From the NCBI GenBank assembly GCA_024280835.1, contig JAJRPJ010000011.1:310001-374000 (forward strand): a DNA stretch of 64,000 bases, given 5' to 3'. Position numbers and translations under genes: made by a program. The notes beneath the pieces were generated by a model. It had not been told where the DNA came from and made no database searches. It worked only from the letters and a program-made list of their open reading frames with translations. Of this stretch, positions 16,338-24,509 are shown piece after piece. Within the stretch, counting starts at the first letter, position 1, and each line of letters begins with the position of its first letter. The DNA comes from Candidatus Zixiibacteriota bacterium (GTDB taxonomy: Bacteria > Zixibacteria > MSB-5A5 > GN15 > JACZUZ01).

Positions 16338-17414
16338 TTAACTTAGTGTTTTGAATACTAAAGCTAACATGTCTTTTTGTGAAGTCACGAACTTCATTTT
16401 TTCAGTTAGATCATGAATTGCGCGGAACTCTGCTAGTTGTCTTGAGATTTCATCGAACTGACGTGAATCATTGATTACCACTGCCGCCTGCGCGGCGAAC
16501 ATAATTGCCAAACGCAAGTCTGCCTCACTAAAGACGGCGCCGTCTGTTTTGCGCGACAGATTAATGACACCTAGGATATTGGAGCCGACTTTTAGAGGCA
16601 CACATATCAGTGAGGCATTGCCATACCGCGCGCCGCTCTTGCGCTTGAATCGCGCGTCCTCTTCCACATTCTCAATCAATAGCGGGTCTCCTGATTTGGC
16701 GACATAACCTGAGATTGACTTGCCTAGTGGCTGACGGACTTCGTGGACGATTTGCGATTCTAATCCCAATGCGGCGGCAATCGTCAAGTAGGCGCCTGAC
16801 TGATCGATGAGCATTATCGAGCCGACTGTTGCGTGGGTAACTTTGGCTGCCAACGCTAGAATATTTTCTAGAAGGGCTCTAGTGTCTGAGGTTGAAGACA
16901 ATGACACGCTGGCATCATAGAGAGCATTTATTTCATCAAATCTACTAGATAGTTGGCGATTCGATTCTCCGAGTGTCTCTAGTAGATTCCGTTTGTGTGA
17001 CTCGAGATGTTGACGTTCACGCGCTTTTTTAAGTGATGAATGTAATCTGTCAATACTCACTGGTTTGATGAGATAGTCGGAGGCTCCCATGCTCAGCGCC
17101 TCGATTGCAGTTTCGACTGTAGCGTGGCCAGTGAAGAGAATTACGCAGACGTTGTTGTCGGCTTCCCGTGCTTTTTTTAGAATTTCCAGGCCATTCAAGC
17201 CAGGCATTTTCAAGTCTGTTAGGATTATATCCCAACGATTGGTACTGATTTCCAAGTAGGCTTTTTTCGGATCTTCGAAGGCTACGACCTCGTAGCCGTC
17301 CTCAGTGAGAATCTGACGAATGGATTCTAAGACTGACGGCTCATCATCAATGAGCATCACACGCTGAACTGTGGAATTCTGATCTTTGGCGCTTGTTTCT
17401 CTGGTTTGTTTCAA
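16338..17414 (-). CDS. REC-GAF protein, N-terminal half of an interrupted hybrid kinase
   Basis: The 358 residues contain a receiver domain (1-140, acceptor Asp67 in ILTDLKMPG, Lys in YLIKPV), a coiled linker and a GAF domain (about 180-320, GKSISGYVAKSGDPLLIENV, ICVPLKVGSNILGVINLSR). It ends in TAA after LALVFKTLS, exactly where a second GAF domain would begin. The next in-frame codons (LIPLEYCIWL) continue that domain in the following ORF. Either it is a pseudogenised or error-broken REC-GAF-GAF-HisKA-HATPase protein, or the two pieces work as separate chains. Start ATG at 17414. Confidence 0.75.
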   Translation of the reverse strand: MKQTRETSAKDQNSTVQRVMLIDDEPSVLESIRQILTEDGYEVVAFEDPKKAYLEISTNRWDIILTDLKMPGLNGLEILKKAREADNNVCVILFTGHATVETAIEALSMGASDYLIKPVSIDRLHSSLKKARERQHLESHKRNLLETLGESNRQLSSRFDEINALYDASVSLSSTSDTRALLENILALAAKVTHATVGSIMLIDQSGAYLTIAAALGLESQIVHEVRQPLGKSISGYVAKSGDPLLIENVEEDARFKRKSGARYGNASLICVPLKVGSNILGVINLSRKTDGAVFSEADLRLAIMFAAQAAVVINDSRQFDEISRQLAEFRAIHDLTEKMKFVTSQKDMLALVFKTLS

Positions 17415-17442
17415 GAGTATTTTCTCAGCTGAATTTGTTTAA

Positions 17443-17664
17443 TGGTTCATCGACACTCTACAACACCTAGTAACGCCCAACAATAAAGTCGAAGCATTAT
17501 TCGAACTAGAAATGTTGCATTTGTTTCCGAGCTTTGTCTATGAATATGTTATCGGCCCGAAAGCCAACATCCTCATAGAGAGAATTTCAAAACTGGATTT
17601 TCACAATGAAACACGAGCTGTGCTGAAATTACAAGACTTGATTACTGGAAGTGTTGAACCTTAA
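17443..17664 (+). other. Short open frame, possible gene remnant
   Basis: Between two minus-strand genes the plus strand holds a 73-codon open frame reading like genuine protein (for example LFPSFVYEYVIGPKANILIE), ending in TAA. The only ATG is at 17512 (50 residues, no clear ribosome site), which is why the ORF track omits it. It may be the 3' remnant of a lost gene or a small protein. I recognise no family. Confidence 0.25.
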
Positions 17665-17666
17665 AC

Positions 17667-18941
17667 TTAGAGAGCGTCTTGCTGACGTAGGAATTCACCG
17701 ACGAGATAGTGCGAACCGACGACTATTATCAAGTCTTTTGGTTGGGCTTGACGGAAGCACCAACGGAACGCCGCTTGAGAGGATTTGTAGGTTGTAACCA
17801 TGGGAGAGTTGTTTTTATTATTGAAACTCTCTGTTATTTTTTGAAGTTCCAAAGGGTCAGACGTTCGGCGAGTTTTGACTGATGTCAGAGCCATTGACGC
17901 TGTGATAGATAGTAGTTTTTTCAAGGCGTGACTGTGATCTTTCTTCTTCACGAAGCCTGCGACAACATAGGCCTTTCGCTCTGGAAACTTTTGTTTGAAG
18001 GTTTTGACGAAAGCGTCAATGCCTGTTTCATTGTGAGCCACATCTAGAATTACTGTCGCGCCGTTGAGGTTTCTGATGATTTGAAAGCGTCCAGGCCAAC
18101 GAGTTTTTTGCAGGGCGCATTTTATGTTTGTCTCGCTTAATTTATAGCCGCGCGTTCTTAGAGACGAAACAACTGTCAGCGCTAAGCGAAGATTATCTCT
18201 CTGGTGCTCACCAACTAAAGCCAGTGAGGGTTGATAACGCTTTAGTATTCGCTCAGACACTAAGGGGACTACTTTTGAGGAACGTTTCAGAGCTATTCTG
18301 CGAAGTGTTCTCTCGGCAGAAGGCTGCATGACACCCAGCGCTAGCGGCACGTTGGGCTTGATTATACCGCCTTTTTCTTTGGCGATTGCAGGCAATGTGT
18401 CACCGAGGATTGTCGTGTGGTCTAAGCTGATTTCGCTAATCGCACAGGTGATTGGTAGCAATATGTTTGTGGCGTCTAGTCTTCCGCCGAGGCCAGTTTC
18501 AATTATGGCGATGTCGACATTTCTGCTAGCGAAGTAACTCAGCGCTAGGGAGACCATGACTTCGAAGTAAGTGATTTGTCGAGTTTTGATCTCAGGTTTG
18601 TGGCGCTCGATAAAATTCGTGATGTATGTCTTACTAATCTTTTGACCATTGATGGTGATGCGTTCGCGAAAGTCCACCAAATGGGGTGAAGTAAATACGC
18701 CAGTTTTGTAGCCCGACTCCTTGAGAATTGAGCCGAGCATTTTGACAGTTGAACCTTTGCCGTTTGTACCCGCAACATGAACTGTGGGGAAATTATCCTG
18801 CGGTTGGCCAAGGTGTTCTACGAAATCGCGGACGTTGTCCAGTCCGAGTTTCATGCCGAAGAATTCACGTGATTCGATAAAGCGTAGCGCCGAATTATAG
18901 CGCGCTGATGTTGCAGGTACTTTCACGGACGCTTTCACCAA
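17667..18941 (-). CDS. folC: Folylpolyglutamate synthase / dihydrofolate synthase FolC
   Basis: The 424 residues show the Mur-ligase-like fold: P-loop HVAGTNGKGSTVKML, the FTSPHLVDFRERI motif, GLGGRLDATN, the SLDHTTILGDTLPAIAKEKGGIIK segment and a C-terminal domain with ILDVAHNETG. It adds glutamates to folates and makes dihydrofolate from dihydropteroate. The start is TTG at 18941 or GTG one codon later; neither has a good ribosome site. It follows accD by 42 bases, as in many bacteria where accD-folC are linked. Confidence 0.95.
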   Translation of the reverse strand: MVKASVKVPATSARYNSALRFIESREFFGMKLGLDNVRDFVEHLGQPQDNFPTVHVAGTNGKGSTVKMLGSILKESGYKTGVFTSPHLVDFRERITINGQKISKTYITNFIERHKPEIKTRQITYFEVMVSLALSYFASRNVDIAIIETGLGGRLDATNILLPITCAISEISLDHTTILGDTLPAIAKEKGGIIKPNVPLALGVMQPSAERTLRRIALKRSSKVVPLVSERILKRYQPSLALVGEHQRDNLRLALTVVSSLRTRGYKLSETNIKCALQKTRWPGRFQIIRNLNGATVILDVAHNETGIDAFVKTFKQKFPERKAYVVAGFVKKKDHSHALKKLLSITASMALTSVKTRRTSDPLELQKITESFNNKNNSPMVTTYKSSQAAFRWCFRQAQPKDLIIVVGSHYLVGEFLRQQDAL

Positions 18942-18983
18942 GTGGGTTGTTGTGATAGAAATTTAGGCGCGGTTATTGACAGA

Positions 18984-19856
18984 TTACATTGCTGAAGAAT
19001 TGCGATTAGCTTTGCAATTATCGGTGAAATAATGCAGGAACAGACTGAGTGTGTGTTGGAGGACATTGCGCGGAACGACTTTGTCGAGGAAACCTCTTTC
19101 ACGGAAGAACTCTGAAGACTGGAAGCCTTCTGGAAGCTCTTGTCCGATTGTTTGCTGAATGACACGCGGTCCTGCAAATCCTAGTAACGCTCCTGGTTCG
19201 GCAATAATCACATCACCAAGTGAGGCATAGGAGGCCATCACTCCTGCTGTGGTTGGATTAGTCAGGATTGAGACATATGGTAGACCGCGTTCAGCGAGTT
19301 TGGCTAGAAGGGCTGAAGTTTTGGCCATTTGCATTAGTGACAAAATACCTTCCTGCATTCTGGCGCCACCCGAGCAGGAGACAATCACAAGTGGGATTTC
19401 TCTCTCGATGGAGCGTTCAATGCCGCGAGCTATTTTTTCACCAACTACAGAGCCCATCGAGCCGCCGATAAACGAAAAGTCCATGATGACAAACGAGACA
19501 GGCAAATTGTCTATCGTCCCAAGTCCCGCCATGATTGCATCGTTGCGACCTGTTTTCAGTTGTGCGGCTTTGACTCGGTCCGGGTAGCGTTTGGAATCTT
19601 TGAACTCCAGTGGGTCACAGCTAGTGAGGTTTTGGTCGAATTCTTCTAATTTGCCATCATCGAGCAATAGCTGGATGTATTTTTTGCTGGAGATGCGGAA
19701 ATGGAAATCGCAATTTGGACAAACCCATTGTGATTCCTCGAGAGTTTTTGTATAAATGATTTCCGAGCAGGATGAACACTTCGTCCACAAGCCATCGGGG
19801 ATGTCTTTTTTGGGTTGGCTAACCAGAGCGGGTTTTGTTTTCTTAAACCATTCCAT
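18984..19856 (-). CDS. accD: Acetyl-CoA carboxylase carboxyltransferase subunit beta
   Basis: The 290-residue protein begins with MEWFKKTKP, carries the N-terminal zinc ribbon (Cys-x2-Cys in WTKCSSCSE and WVCPNCDF), and the crotonase-fold core with SCSGGARMQEG and TTAGVMASYASLGDVIIAEPGALLGFAGPRV. It transfers the carboxyl group from biotin to acetyl-CoA in fatty acid synthesis, together with AccA, which is not in this window. It lies 14 bases after rimI and upstream of folC in the same run. Confidence 0.97.
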   Translation of the reverse strand: MEWFKKTKPALVSQPKKDIPDGLWTKCSSCSEIIYTKTLEESQWVCPNCDFHFRISSKKYIQLLLDDGKLEEFDQNLTSCDPLEFKDSKRYPDRVKAAQLKTGRNDAIMAGLGTIDNLPVSFVIMDFSFIGGSMGSVVGEKIARGIERSIEREIPLVIVSCSGGARMQEGILSLMQMAKTSALLAKLAERGLPYVSILTNPTTAGVMASYASLGDVIIAEPGALLGFAGPRVIQQTIGQELPEGFQSSEFFRERGFLDKVVPRNVLQHTLSLFLHYFTDNCKANRNSSAM

Positions 19857-19870
19857 TTGTCTTAACTCGC

Positions 19871-20359
19871 TTAATTCTTACTCGCGTCTTGAACGTTTTC
19901 AGGCAACTCTTTTATGAGTACGATGGCATCTTCAGTGGGTTTCGAGTAATAGCGCCTGCGTCGGTACAATTCAGTAAATCCGTGATTTGCATACAATTTT
20001 TGTGCGCCAACGCTTGATTCGCGGACCTCTAGAAACACCGCCTCACTACTGGCGGCCTTGGCTTCAGCAAAGATAGCTTCAAGAAGCCGATTGGCAACCT
20101 TTTTTCGGCGATAACTTTCGGCAACAGCTATATTAGTCAAATGCGTTTCGCCAGCGACGCTATAATAACAGGCATAGCCAACAATTTCAGACCCATCCTT
20201 GGGTTTCTCGCCGTTTTCATGTGCGACAACGAAACCGCCGCCACCCGAAAAATCGAGGGAATCGAGAAAAGCCACTTTTGACCAAGGTTCTGGAAAGATT
20301 TCCAATTCATGGACAAGAATCGCTGGGATATCCGTCTCATACATTTTTCTAATTTGCAT
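19871..20359 (-). CDS. rimI: Ribosomal protein S18-alanine N-acetyltransferase RimI
   Basis: This GNAT-family protein of 162 residues has the acetyl-CoA loop (NIAVAESYRRKKVANRLL, R/Q-x-x-G/A-like) and the family's C-terminal YANHGFTELYRRRRYYSKP with the catalytic Tyr region. RimI acetylates the N terminus of S18. Its position beside tsaB is the common tsaB-rimI linkage. The start overlaps the tsaB stop by 11 bases. Confidence 0.9.
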   Translation of the reverse strand: MQIRKMYETDIPAILVHELEIFPEPWSKVAFLDSLDFSGGGGFVVAHENGEKPKDGSEIVGYACYYSVAGETHLTNIAVAESYRRKKVANRLLEAIFAEAKAASSEAVFLEVRESSVGAQKLYANHGFTELYRRRRYYSKPTEDAIVLIKELPENVQDASKN

Positions 20360-21071
20360 TCTGGCTCTTTTCTGCGCGTAGCTCTGCGGCTGAGCGTTGA
20401 ATGTAGAGCGGCTCTAAATCGGTCCAAGAAGTGGCTATTCCGTTTTTTGAGATTTCTAATCCTGAATTGAAGAGAGATTCTAAGCTTGAGGAAACAGTAA
20501 ACACCTTAAGGAATGTTTTGGAATCTGGTTGCTGGTCATCAATAGTCGGGATTTGGCAATCAATGAAACAGAGAGAGCCCCCACTGTTTACGATTTCTTC
20601 AATCGTCACTACGTCAACCGCGCCCTCTTCCTTCTTGGCTGAATTGCAGCGATAATAGCTATCAGCTTTGAGATGGATGAACATTGAATCTGGAACGGCT
20701 TGACCTTCGGTGTTCAATTGCCAGAGAACTTGTTGAAAACGTGTCACTCCAATCAAATCAATCTCGCTGGCGGCAACTAGACCTTTGGCAAATGAGAGGC
20801 CAACCCTTAGGCCAGTGAATGAACCAGGCCCAAGAGCAACAATCACAGCGCTGACATCTGCAAATGTTAGAGACAAGGACTCTAGTAGCTCATTGGTGAG
20901 CACTGCTATGTTCCTTTGGCGTGATTCTGCGCGGCCGGCACTTAGCGAATGTATTTTGCCTGCCAGATTTATGGCGCTGATTATTGTCTCGCCCGATGTA
21001 TCGAGAGCCAAGAGAATTGGCGACTCCTGATTGTTACTATCGCTGTCTTTACGCACAAGAATCTTTTCCAT
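20349..21071 (-). CDS. tsaB: tRNA threonylcarbamoyladenosine biosynthesis protein TsaB
   Basis: From the ATG at 21071 (240 residues) the protein has the ASKHA-type opening ILLALDTSGETI and the diagnostic ALGPGSFTGLRVGLSFAKGLV. TsaB works with TsaD and TsaE to form the t6A base on ANN-decoding tRNAs; TsaD is not in this window. The longer start in the track would overlap tsaE by 68 bases; the chosen one overlaps by 23. It sits between tsaE and rimI. Confidence 0.93.
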   Translation of the reverse strand: MEKILVRKDSDSNNQESPILLALDTSGETIISAINLAGKIHSLSAGRAESRQRNIAVLTNELLESLSLTFADVSAVIVALGPGSFTGLRVGLSFAKGLVAASEIDLIGVTRFQQVLWQLNTEGQAVPDSMFIHLKADSYYRCNSAKKEEGAVDVVTIEEIVNSGGSLCFIDCQIPTIDDQQPDSKTFLKVFTVSSSLESLFNSGLEISKNGIATSWTDLEPLYIQRSAAELRAEKSQNAN

Positions 21072-21546
21072 CGATAGTGATTGCACGCACGGCATCAGCG
21101 GAGTTGATTTTGACACCCAGACAATTGGCTGGTAGAAGTGATTCTATTATTTCGGGCCACTCAATGAGGATAACTGCTTCTCTTTGGAGATAGTCTTCCC
21201 AACCGATTTGTAGCGCCTCTTCGGCCTTGTTCATGCGGTAGCAATCGAAGTGTAGGACATCTATTGTTCCATTGTACTCATGGACAATTGAAAATGTGGG
21301 TGAGCGCACATCACTGGGATTGACACCGAGTCCATCGGCGATTCCACGGCAGAGAACTGTTTTGCCAGCTCCAAGATCACCTGTGATACAAACAATATCA
21401 CCAGCGCTAAGGTCCAGCGCTATGCGCCGTCCGAGCACAAGTGTCTCTTCTTCAGTCACACAGATATGTGTTCCCGCCTGAACCCTCTCTAGAGGAGTGT
21501 CATCTGCTTGTGCGTTATCGCCTTGTTTGTTGTAGTTGTCTGACAT
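21049..21546 (-). CDS. tsaE: tRNA threonylcarbamoyladenosine biosynthesis ATPase TsaE
   Basis: The 165 residues hold the P-loop GDLGAGKTVLCRGIADGLG, the SPTFSIVHEY motif, HFDCYR and EWPEII, all diagnostic of TsaE. It is the ATPase that resets the TsaB-TsaD complex. It begins two bases after the stop of the porX-like second half, so it is read in the same transcript as the PorXY-like genes. Confidence 0.95.
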   Translation of the reverse strand: MSDNYNKQGDNAQADDTPLERVQAGTHICVTEEETLVLGRRIALDLSAGDIVCITGDLGAGKTVLCRGIADGLGVNPSDVRSPTFSIVHEYNGTIDVLHFDCYRMNKAEEALQIGWEDYLQREAVILIEWPEIIESLLPANCLGVKINSADAVRAITIDGKDSCA

Positions 21547-21548
21547 TA

Positions 21549-22307
21549 TCAGCGAGGTCTCAGAATTGAAAGCGGAATTATCATCTCTTCGAGAGAAACG
21601 CCGCCATGTTGAAATGAGTTTTGGAATTGACGGACATGCTCGTTGTAGCGATTTGGATAGACAAAGTAATAGTCTTCCTTGGCGATCAAATAGGTTGTGG
21701 CCAAACGAGGTTTCGGGAGGCGGTAGTCACTGGGGTTGCGAACAATGATTCCTTGTTTAGGATCGCAATTAAGATTGTCACCGTATTTGTAGCGCAATGT
21801 TGTTGAGGTGTCTTTCTTGCCATGCGCTAAAGCGCCACGATGACAGAGCTTCGAGCCGTGGTCGGTGGTGATGATGACTGTATGTCCATGCGCGGCGAAA
21901 TCTCTGAGGGCTTTGAACAATGAACTATGGGCAAACCAACTCAAAGTTATTGAACGAAAAGCGCTTTCATCACTGGCGATTTCTTTGAGAATCATATTGT
22001 TTGAACGCCCATGTGACATGATGTCCAAGAAATTCACAACAATTGTTGAAAACTCGCGTGTGTAAAAATCAGAAATCCTCTTGTAGACCGTATCCATTTC
22101 TTTGTTATTGAAGACCTTGGCATATTTGACACCGGACTTCGGACTGACATTACGTTTATTAAGCGCCTCGTTAATCATCTTCTCCTCAAAACGATTTAAC
22201 GAACCTGCATCGTCGGCGCTCCAAATATCAGGATAGCGCTCGTTGATCTCATCAGGGAACATGCCTGAGAAAAGCGCATTGCGCGCGTAGGGTGTCGCAG
22301 TTGGCAA
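21549..22307 (-). CDS. porX: PorX-like protein, C-terminal half (PglZ-type alkaline phosphatase fold), downstream of in-frame TAA
   Basis: The 252 residues match the C-terminal part of PorX-type regulators: LPTATPYARNALFSGMFP with the putative nucleophilic Thr, then NFLDIMSHGR, VIITTDHGS and an ATTYLIAKEDYYFVYPN segment, the alkaline-phosphatase-superfamily (PglZ) fold. It is in the same frame as the preceding ORF and begins two codons after that ORF's TAA (TAA-CTA-TTG). The Asp that should help bind metal (VVIDCMRLDQW) lies on the other ORF, so alone this half lacks a complete active site. Confidence 0.75.
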   Translation of the reverse strand: MPTATPYARNALFSGMFPDEINERYPDIWSADDAGSLNRFEEKMINEALNKRNVSPKSGVKYAKVFNNKEMDTVYKRISDFYTREFSTIVVNFLDIMSHGRSNNMILKEIASDESAFRSITLSWFAHSSLFKALRDFAAHGHTVIITTDHGSKLCHRGALAHGKKDTSTTLRYKYGDNLNCDPKQGIIVRNPSDYRLPKPRLATTYLIAKEDYYFVYPNRYNEHVRQFQNSFQHGGVSLEEMIIPLSILRPR

Positions 22308-22310
22308 TAG

Positions 22311-23120
22311 TTAATAGAACTCACGGCTCTCAATATTGAAATATTCCGCTAGCAACGGTTCGATCGCTGTCCATTGATCTAGGCGCATGCAATCGATAAC
22401 AACTAGAACCACACGATCAGATTTTTTCATCTCGGGGATAACTGTTTCGTCAATGATATCTGGCGGTAGTAGTGGGCGGACACCCGCTTCGTATGGTTTC
22501 TTGAGCCACGAGACATAGTTCTTCTCTATGTACTTAGTGAACTCATTGTTCCATTCTGTGTGTGAGCCTGCATGTGTATGTGACAAACCAGTATCGGGAA
22601 ACTCTGCAAATTCGATATCCCATTCGGCCAAAATCGAGGCGGCTTCGTACCAATCCTCTGGCGCCATGGGGCCATAGAGCTTTTGATTGAAGCGGTTTAT
22701 ATCGGAGATATAGCGTTGGCCAAGTGCATCAGAGCGAATTTTTCGTGAGTCAAGAATGCGTTTGATGGCCATTAGCGCTTGTGACGGGTTCAGCGGTTTG
22801 GTTAAGTAGTCGGCAATGTTTTGACCGGTGGCCTGTTCCATCAGTGACTCTTCTTCGGATTTTGTTACCATCACTACTGGTAAATGGGGGCTGATTTCCT
22901 TGAGCTGTTCAAGAGTCGCCAAACCATCCATACCTGGCATCATTTCATCGAGTAAGACTAAGTCGAAATGTTCACCACGAACAAGTTCGAGGCCTTCCTC
23001 GCCAGATGAACAGCCGACTACGGAATAGCCTTTGCTTTCGAGAAAGAGAATATGCGGCTTGAGTGTTGCTATTTCATCGTCTATCCAGATGAGTTTCTTG
23101 TAGGTTGCTGTTTTTGGCAT
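22311..23120 (-). CDS. porX: PorX-like response regulator, N-terminal half ending at in-frame TAA
   Basis: The 269 residues hold a receiver domain (1-125, Asp58 in LLDEMMPGMDG, Lys in YLTKPLNP), the PorX helical linker (YGPMAPEDWYEAASIL, FTKYIEKNYVSWLKKP), and the first strand of the PglZ domain (VVLVVIDCMRLDQWTA). It ends ...IESREFY-TAA where PorX proteins normally continue with a short Ser/Ile/Leu-Pro-Thr segment. Joined with the next ORF it gives about 523 residues, the usual PorX length. PorX controls type IX secretion genes in Bacteroidetes. A nonsense change (for example TCA to TAA), readthrough or an assembly error are the options. Confidence 0.78.
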   Translation of the reverse strand: MPKTATYKKLIWIDDEIATLKPHILFLESKGYSVVGCSSGEEGLELVRGEHFDLVLLDEMMPGMDGLATLEQLKEISPHLPVVMVTKSEEESLMEQATGQNIADYLTKPLNPSQALMAIKRILDSRKIRSDALGQRYISDINRFNQKLYGPMAPEDWYEAASILAEWDIEFAEFPDTGLSHTHAGSHTEWNNEFTKYIEKNYVSWLKKPYEAGVRPLLPPDIIDETVIPEMKKSDRVVLVVIDCMRLDQWTAIEPLLAEYFNIESREFY

Positions 23121-23180
23121 AGAATGTTTCGGGCGTTATTTTCTAAACGCTGTTTCCGCTTGTGTAATGATTCTTGGACG

Positions 23181-24476
23181 TTATGATTGTTCCGCTGATC
23201 TGTCTACTGTCGAGATACTGATGAGGAACACTGTTTCTCCTGGAGAACTGCGAACTAGCGACAGTTTTCCGCCATGATATTCATCGATGATTCGTTTCGC
23301 TAGTGTTAATCCTAGCCCCCAGCCACGTTTTTTGGAACTGAATCCAGGTCTGAAGATTCGGCGTTGCACCCCCAATGGAATACCACGACCATTGTCTGTA
23401 ATTTCCAAATGCGCTCGGCGCTTGTCATCCGACAAATAGGACCGCAAAGTTATCACGCCAGTACGTGAATCAACTGCATCAAGCGAGTTTCGAATCAAGT
23501 TCTCTACTGTCCAGCCGAAAAGCTCAGGATTTAGTAGCGCCGCTGAAACTCCGCCTTGATTGAATTCTAGTGTGGCGCCTTCACTGCCAAACGGTAAGCG
23601 CCGCTGAAAGTATTCTACAATCTCATTGATACATTTGTCGAAATCGCAGGTTCCTAATTCTGGTGTGCTGCCGATTTTTCCGAATCGATTGGCGACTTTC
23701 TTGAGGCGTTCGACATCTTCGCTCATGGAATCTAGCGCTGAAAGTAGGGTTACTGTTTCCAGAGACTCACGTCCATCGGTCACTGTATCATCCTTTGGGT
23801 TGGCGTATTTTTCTTTGAGTAACTCTAGCCAGCCCATGAGGGCTGAAATTGGTGTGCCTAATTGATGGGCGGTTTCTTTGGCCATACCGACCCAAATGTG
23901 ACGTTCGTCAGACTTTTTGATATTGGCAAAACCGACTATGCCGATAAAGAGGACCGAGATGACCATCGCAATTTGGATATAGGGTACAATTTTCAAATTT
24001 TCTACGAGGTGTGAGTCACCGTAGTAGAAATAATTGACACCAATGGTACTAGTTGAAGAATCGGCGCTTACTCCAAAGATGATTTCTATCTCGCCATGCT
24101 CGCGCTTCATCTTGTCCATTATGCGCTTTATGTCGCGAATGTTTTCTTCACTACGTTCGGTATCAGTTATCTCTGGAATATTGCGCCAAAAATTTGGCTC
24201 GCGCTCGGCTGAGGCGACGATGATTGGGAAATTTGCGCGAGAGATAATCTCATCGAATATCAATTGTGTTTCGGCGCTAGGAGTAGCAGGATCGACCGCC
24301 TTCACCCAAAGGCGCACAAAGGATTCGACCTTCCCTTGCGCTTCTTTTTGCAATTGACTGATGACATCATAGGTGTACCACATAAAGACAAAGGACACCA
24401 CAACCACCGCCGAGAGCAAGAAGAGTTTGAAGATGGTTGAACCAGCTATATGAATTTTAACTCGTGAGTCTTCCAC
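23181..24476 (-). CDS. porY: PorY-like membrane sensor histidine kinase
   Basis: Started at a GTG at 24476, which has AGGGAG eight bases upstream; the track start is three codons earlier. The roughly 431 residues have a membrane helix near the N terminus (LFLLSAVVVVSFVFMWYTY), a periplasmic sensor of about 140 residues, a second helix (IQIAMVISVLFIGIVGFAN), then the unusual PorY-type H box AKETAHQLGTPISALMGW and a HATPase_c domain (ENLIRNSLDAV, GRGIPLGV, KRGWGLGLTLAKRI). Its partner should be the PorX-like regulator 60 bases downstream. The symbol is by similarity of the H box and gene order. Confidence 0.82.
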   Translation of the reverse strand: MEDSRVKIHIAGSTIFKLFLLSAVVVVSFVFMWYTYDVISQLQKEAQGKVESFVRLWVKAVDPATPSAETQLIFDEIISRANFPIIVASAEREPNFWRNIPEITDTERSEENIRDIKRIMDKMKREHGEIEIIFGVSADSSTSTIGVNYFYYGDSHLVENLKIVPYIQIAMVISVLFIGIVGFANIKKSDERHIWVGMAKETAHQLGTPISALMGWLELLKEKYANPKDDTVTDGRESLETVTLLSALDSMSEDVERLKKVANRFGKIGSTPELGTCDFDKCINEIVEYFQRRLPFGSEGATLEFNQGGVSAALLNPELFGWTVENLIRNSLDAVDSRTGVITLRSYLSDDKRRAHLEITDNGRGIPLGVQRRIFRPGFSSKKRGWGLGLTLAKRIIDEYHGGKLSLVRSSPGETVFLISISTVDRSAEQS

Positions 24477-24509
24477 GAAACACACTCCCTGAGGAATACA
24501 GAAAATACC

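Noticed and set aside
16338-22313. Reassignment of TAA to a sense codon as the cause of the two split genes
   Set aside because: TAA ends many intact genes here at the expected family length (rpmA, accD, folC, murF, mcsA, mazG), so it works as a normal stop.
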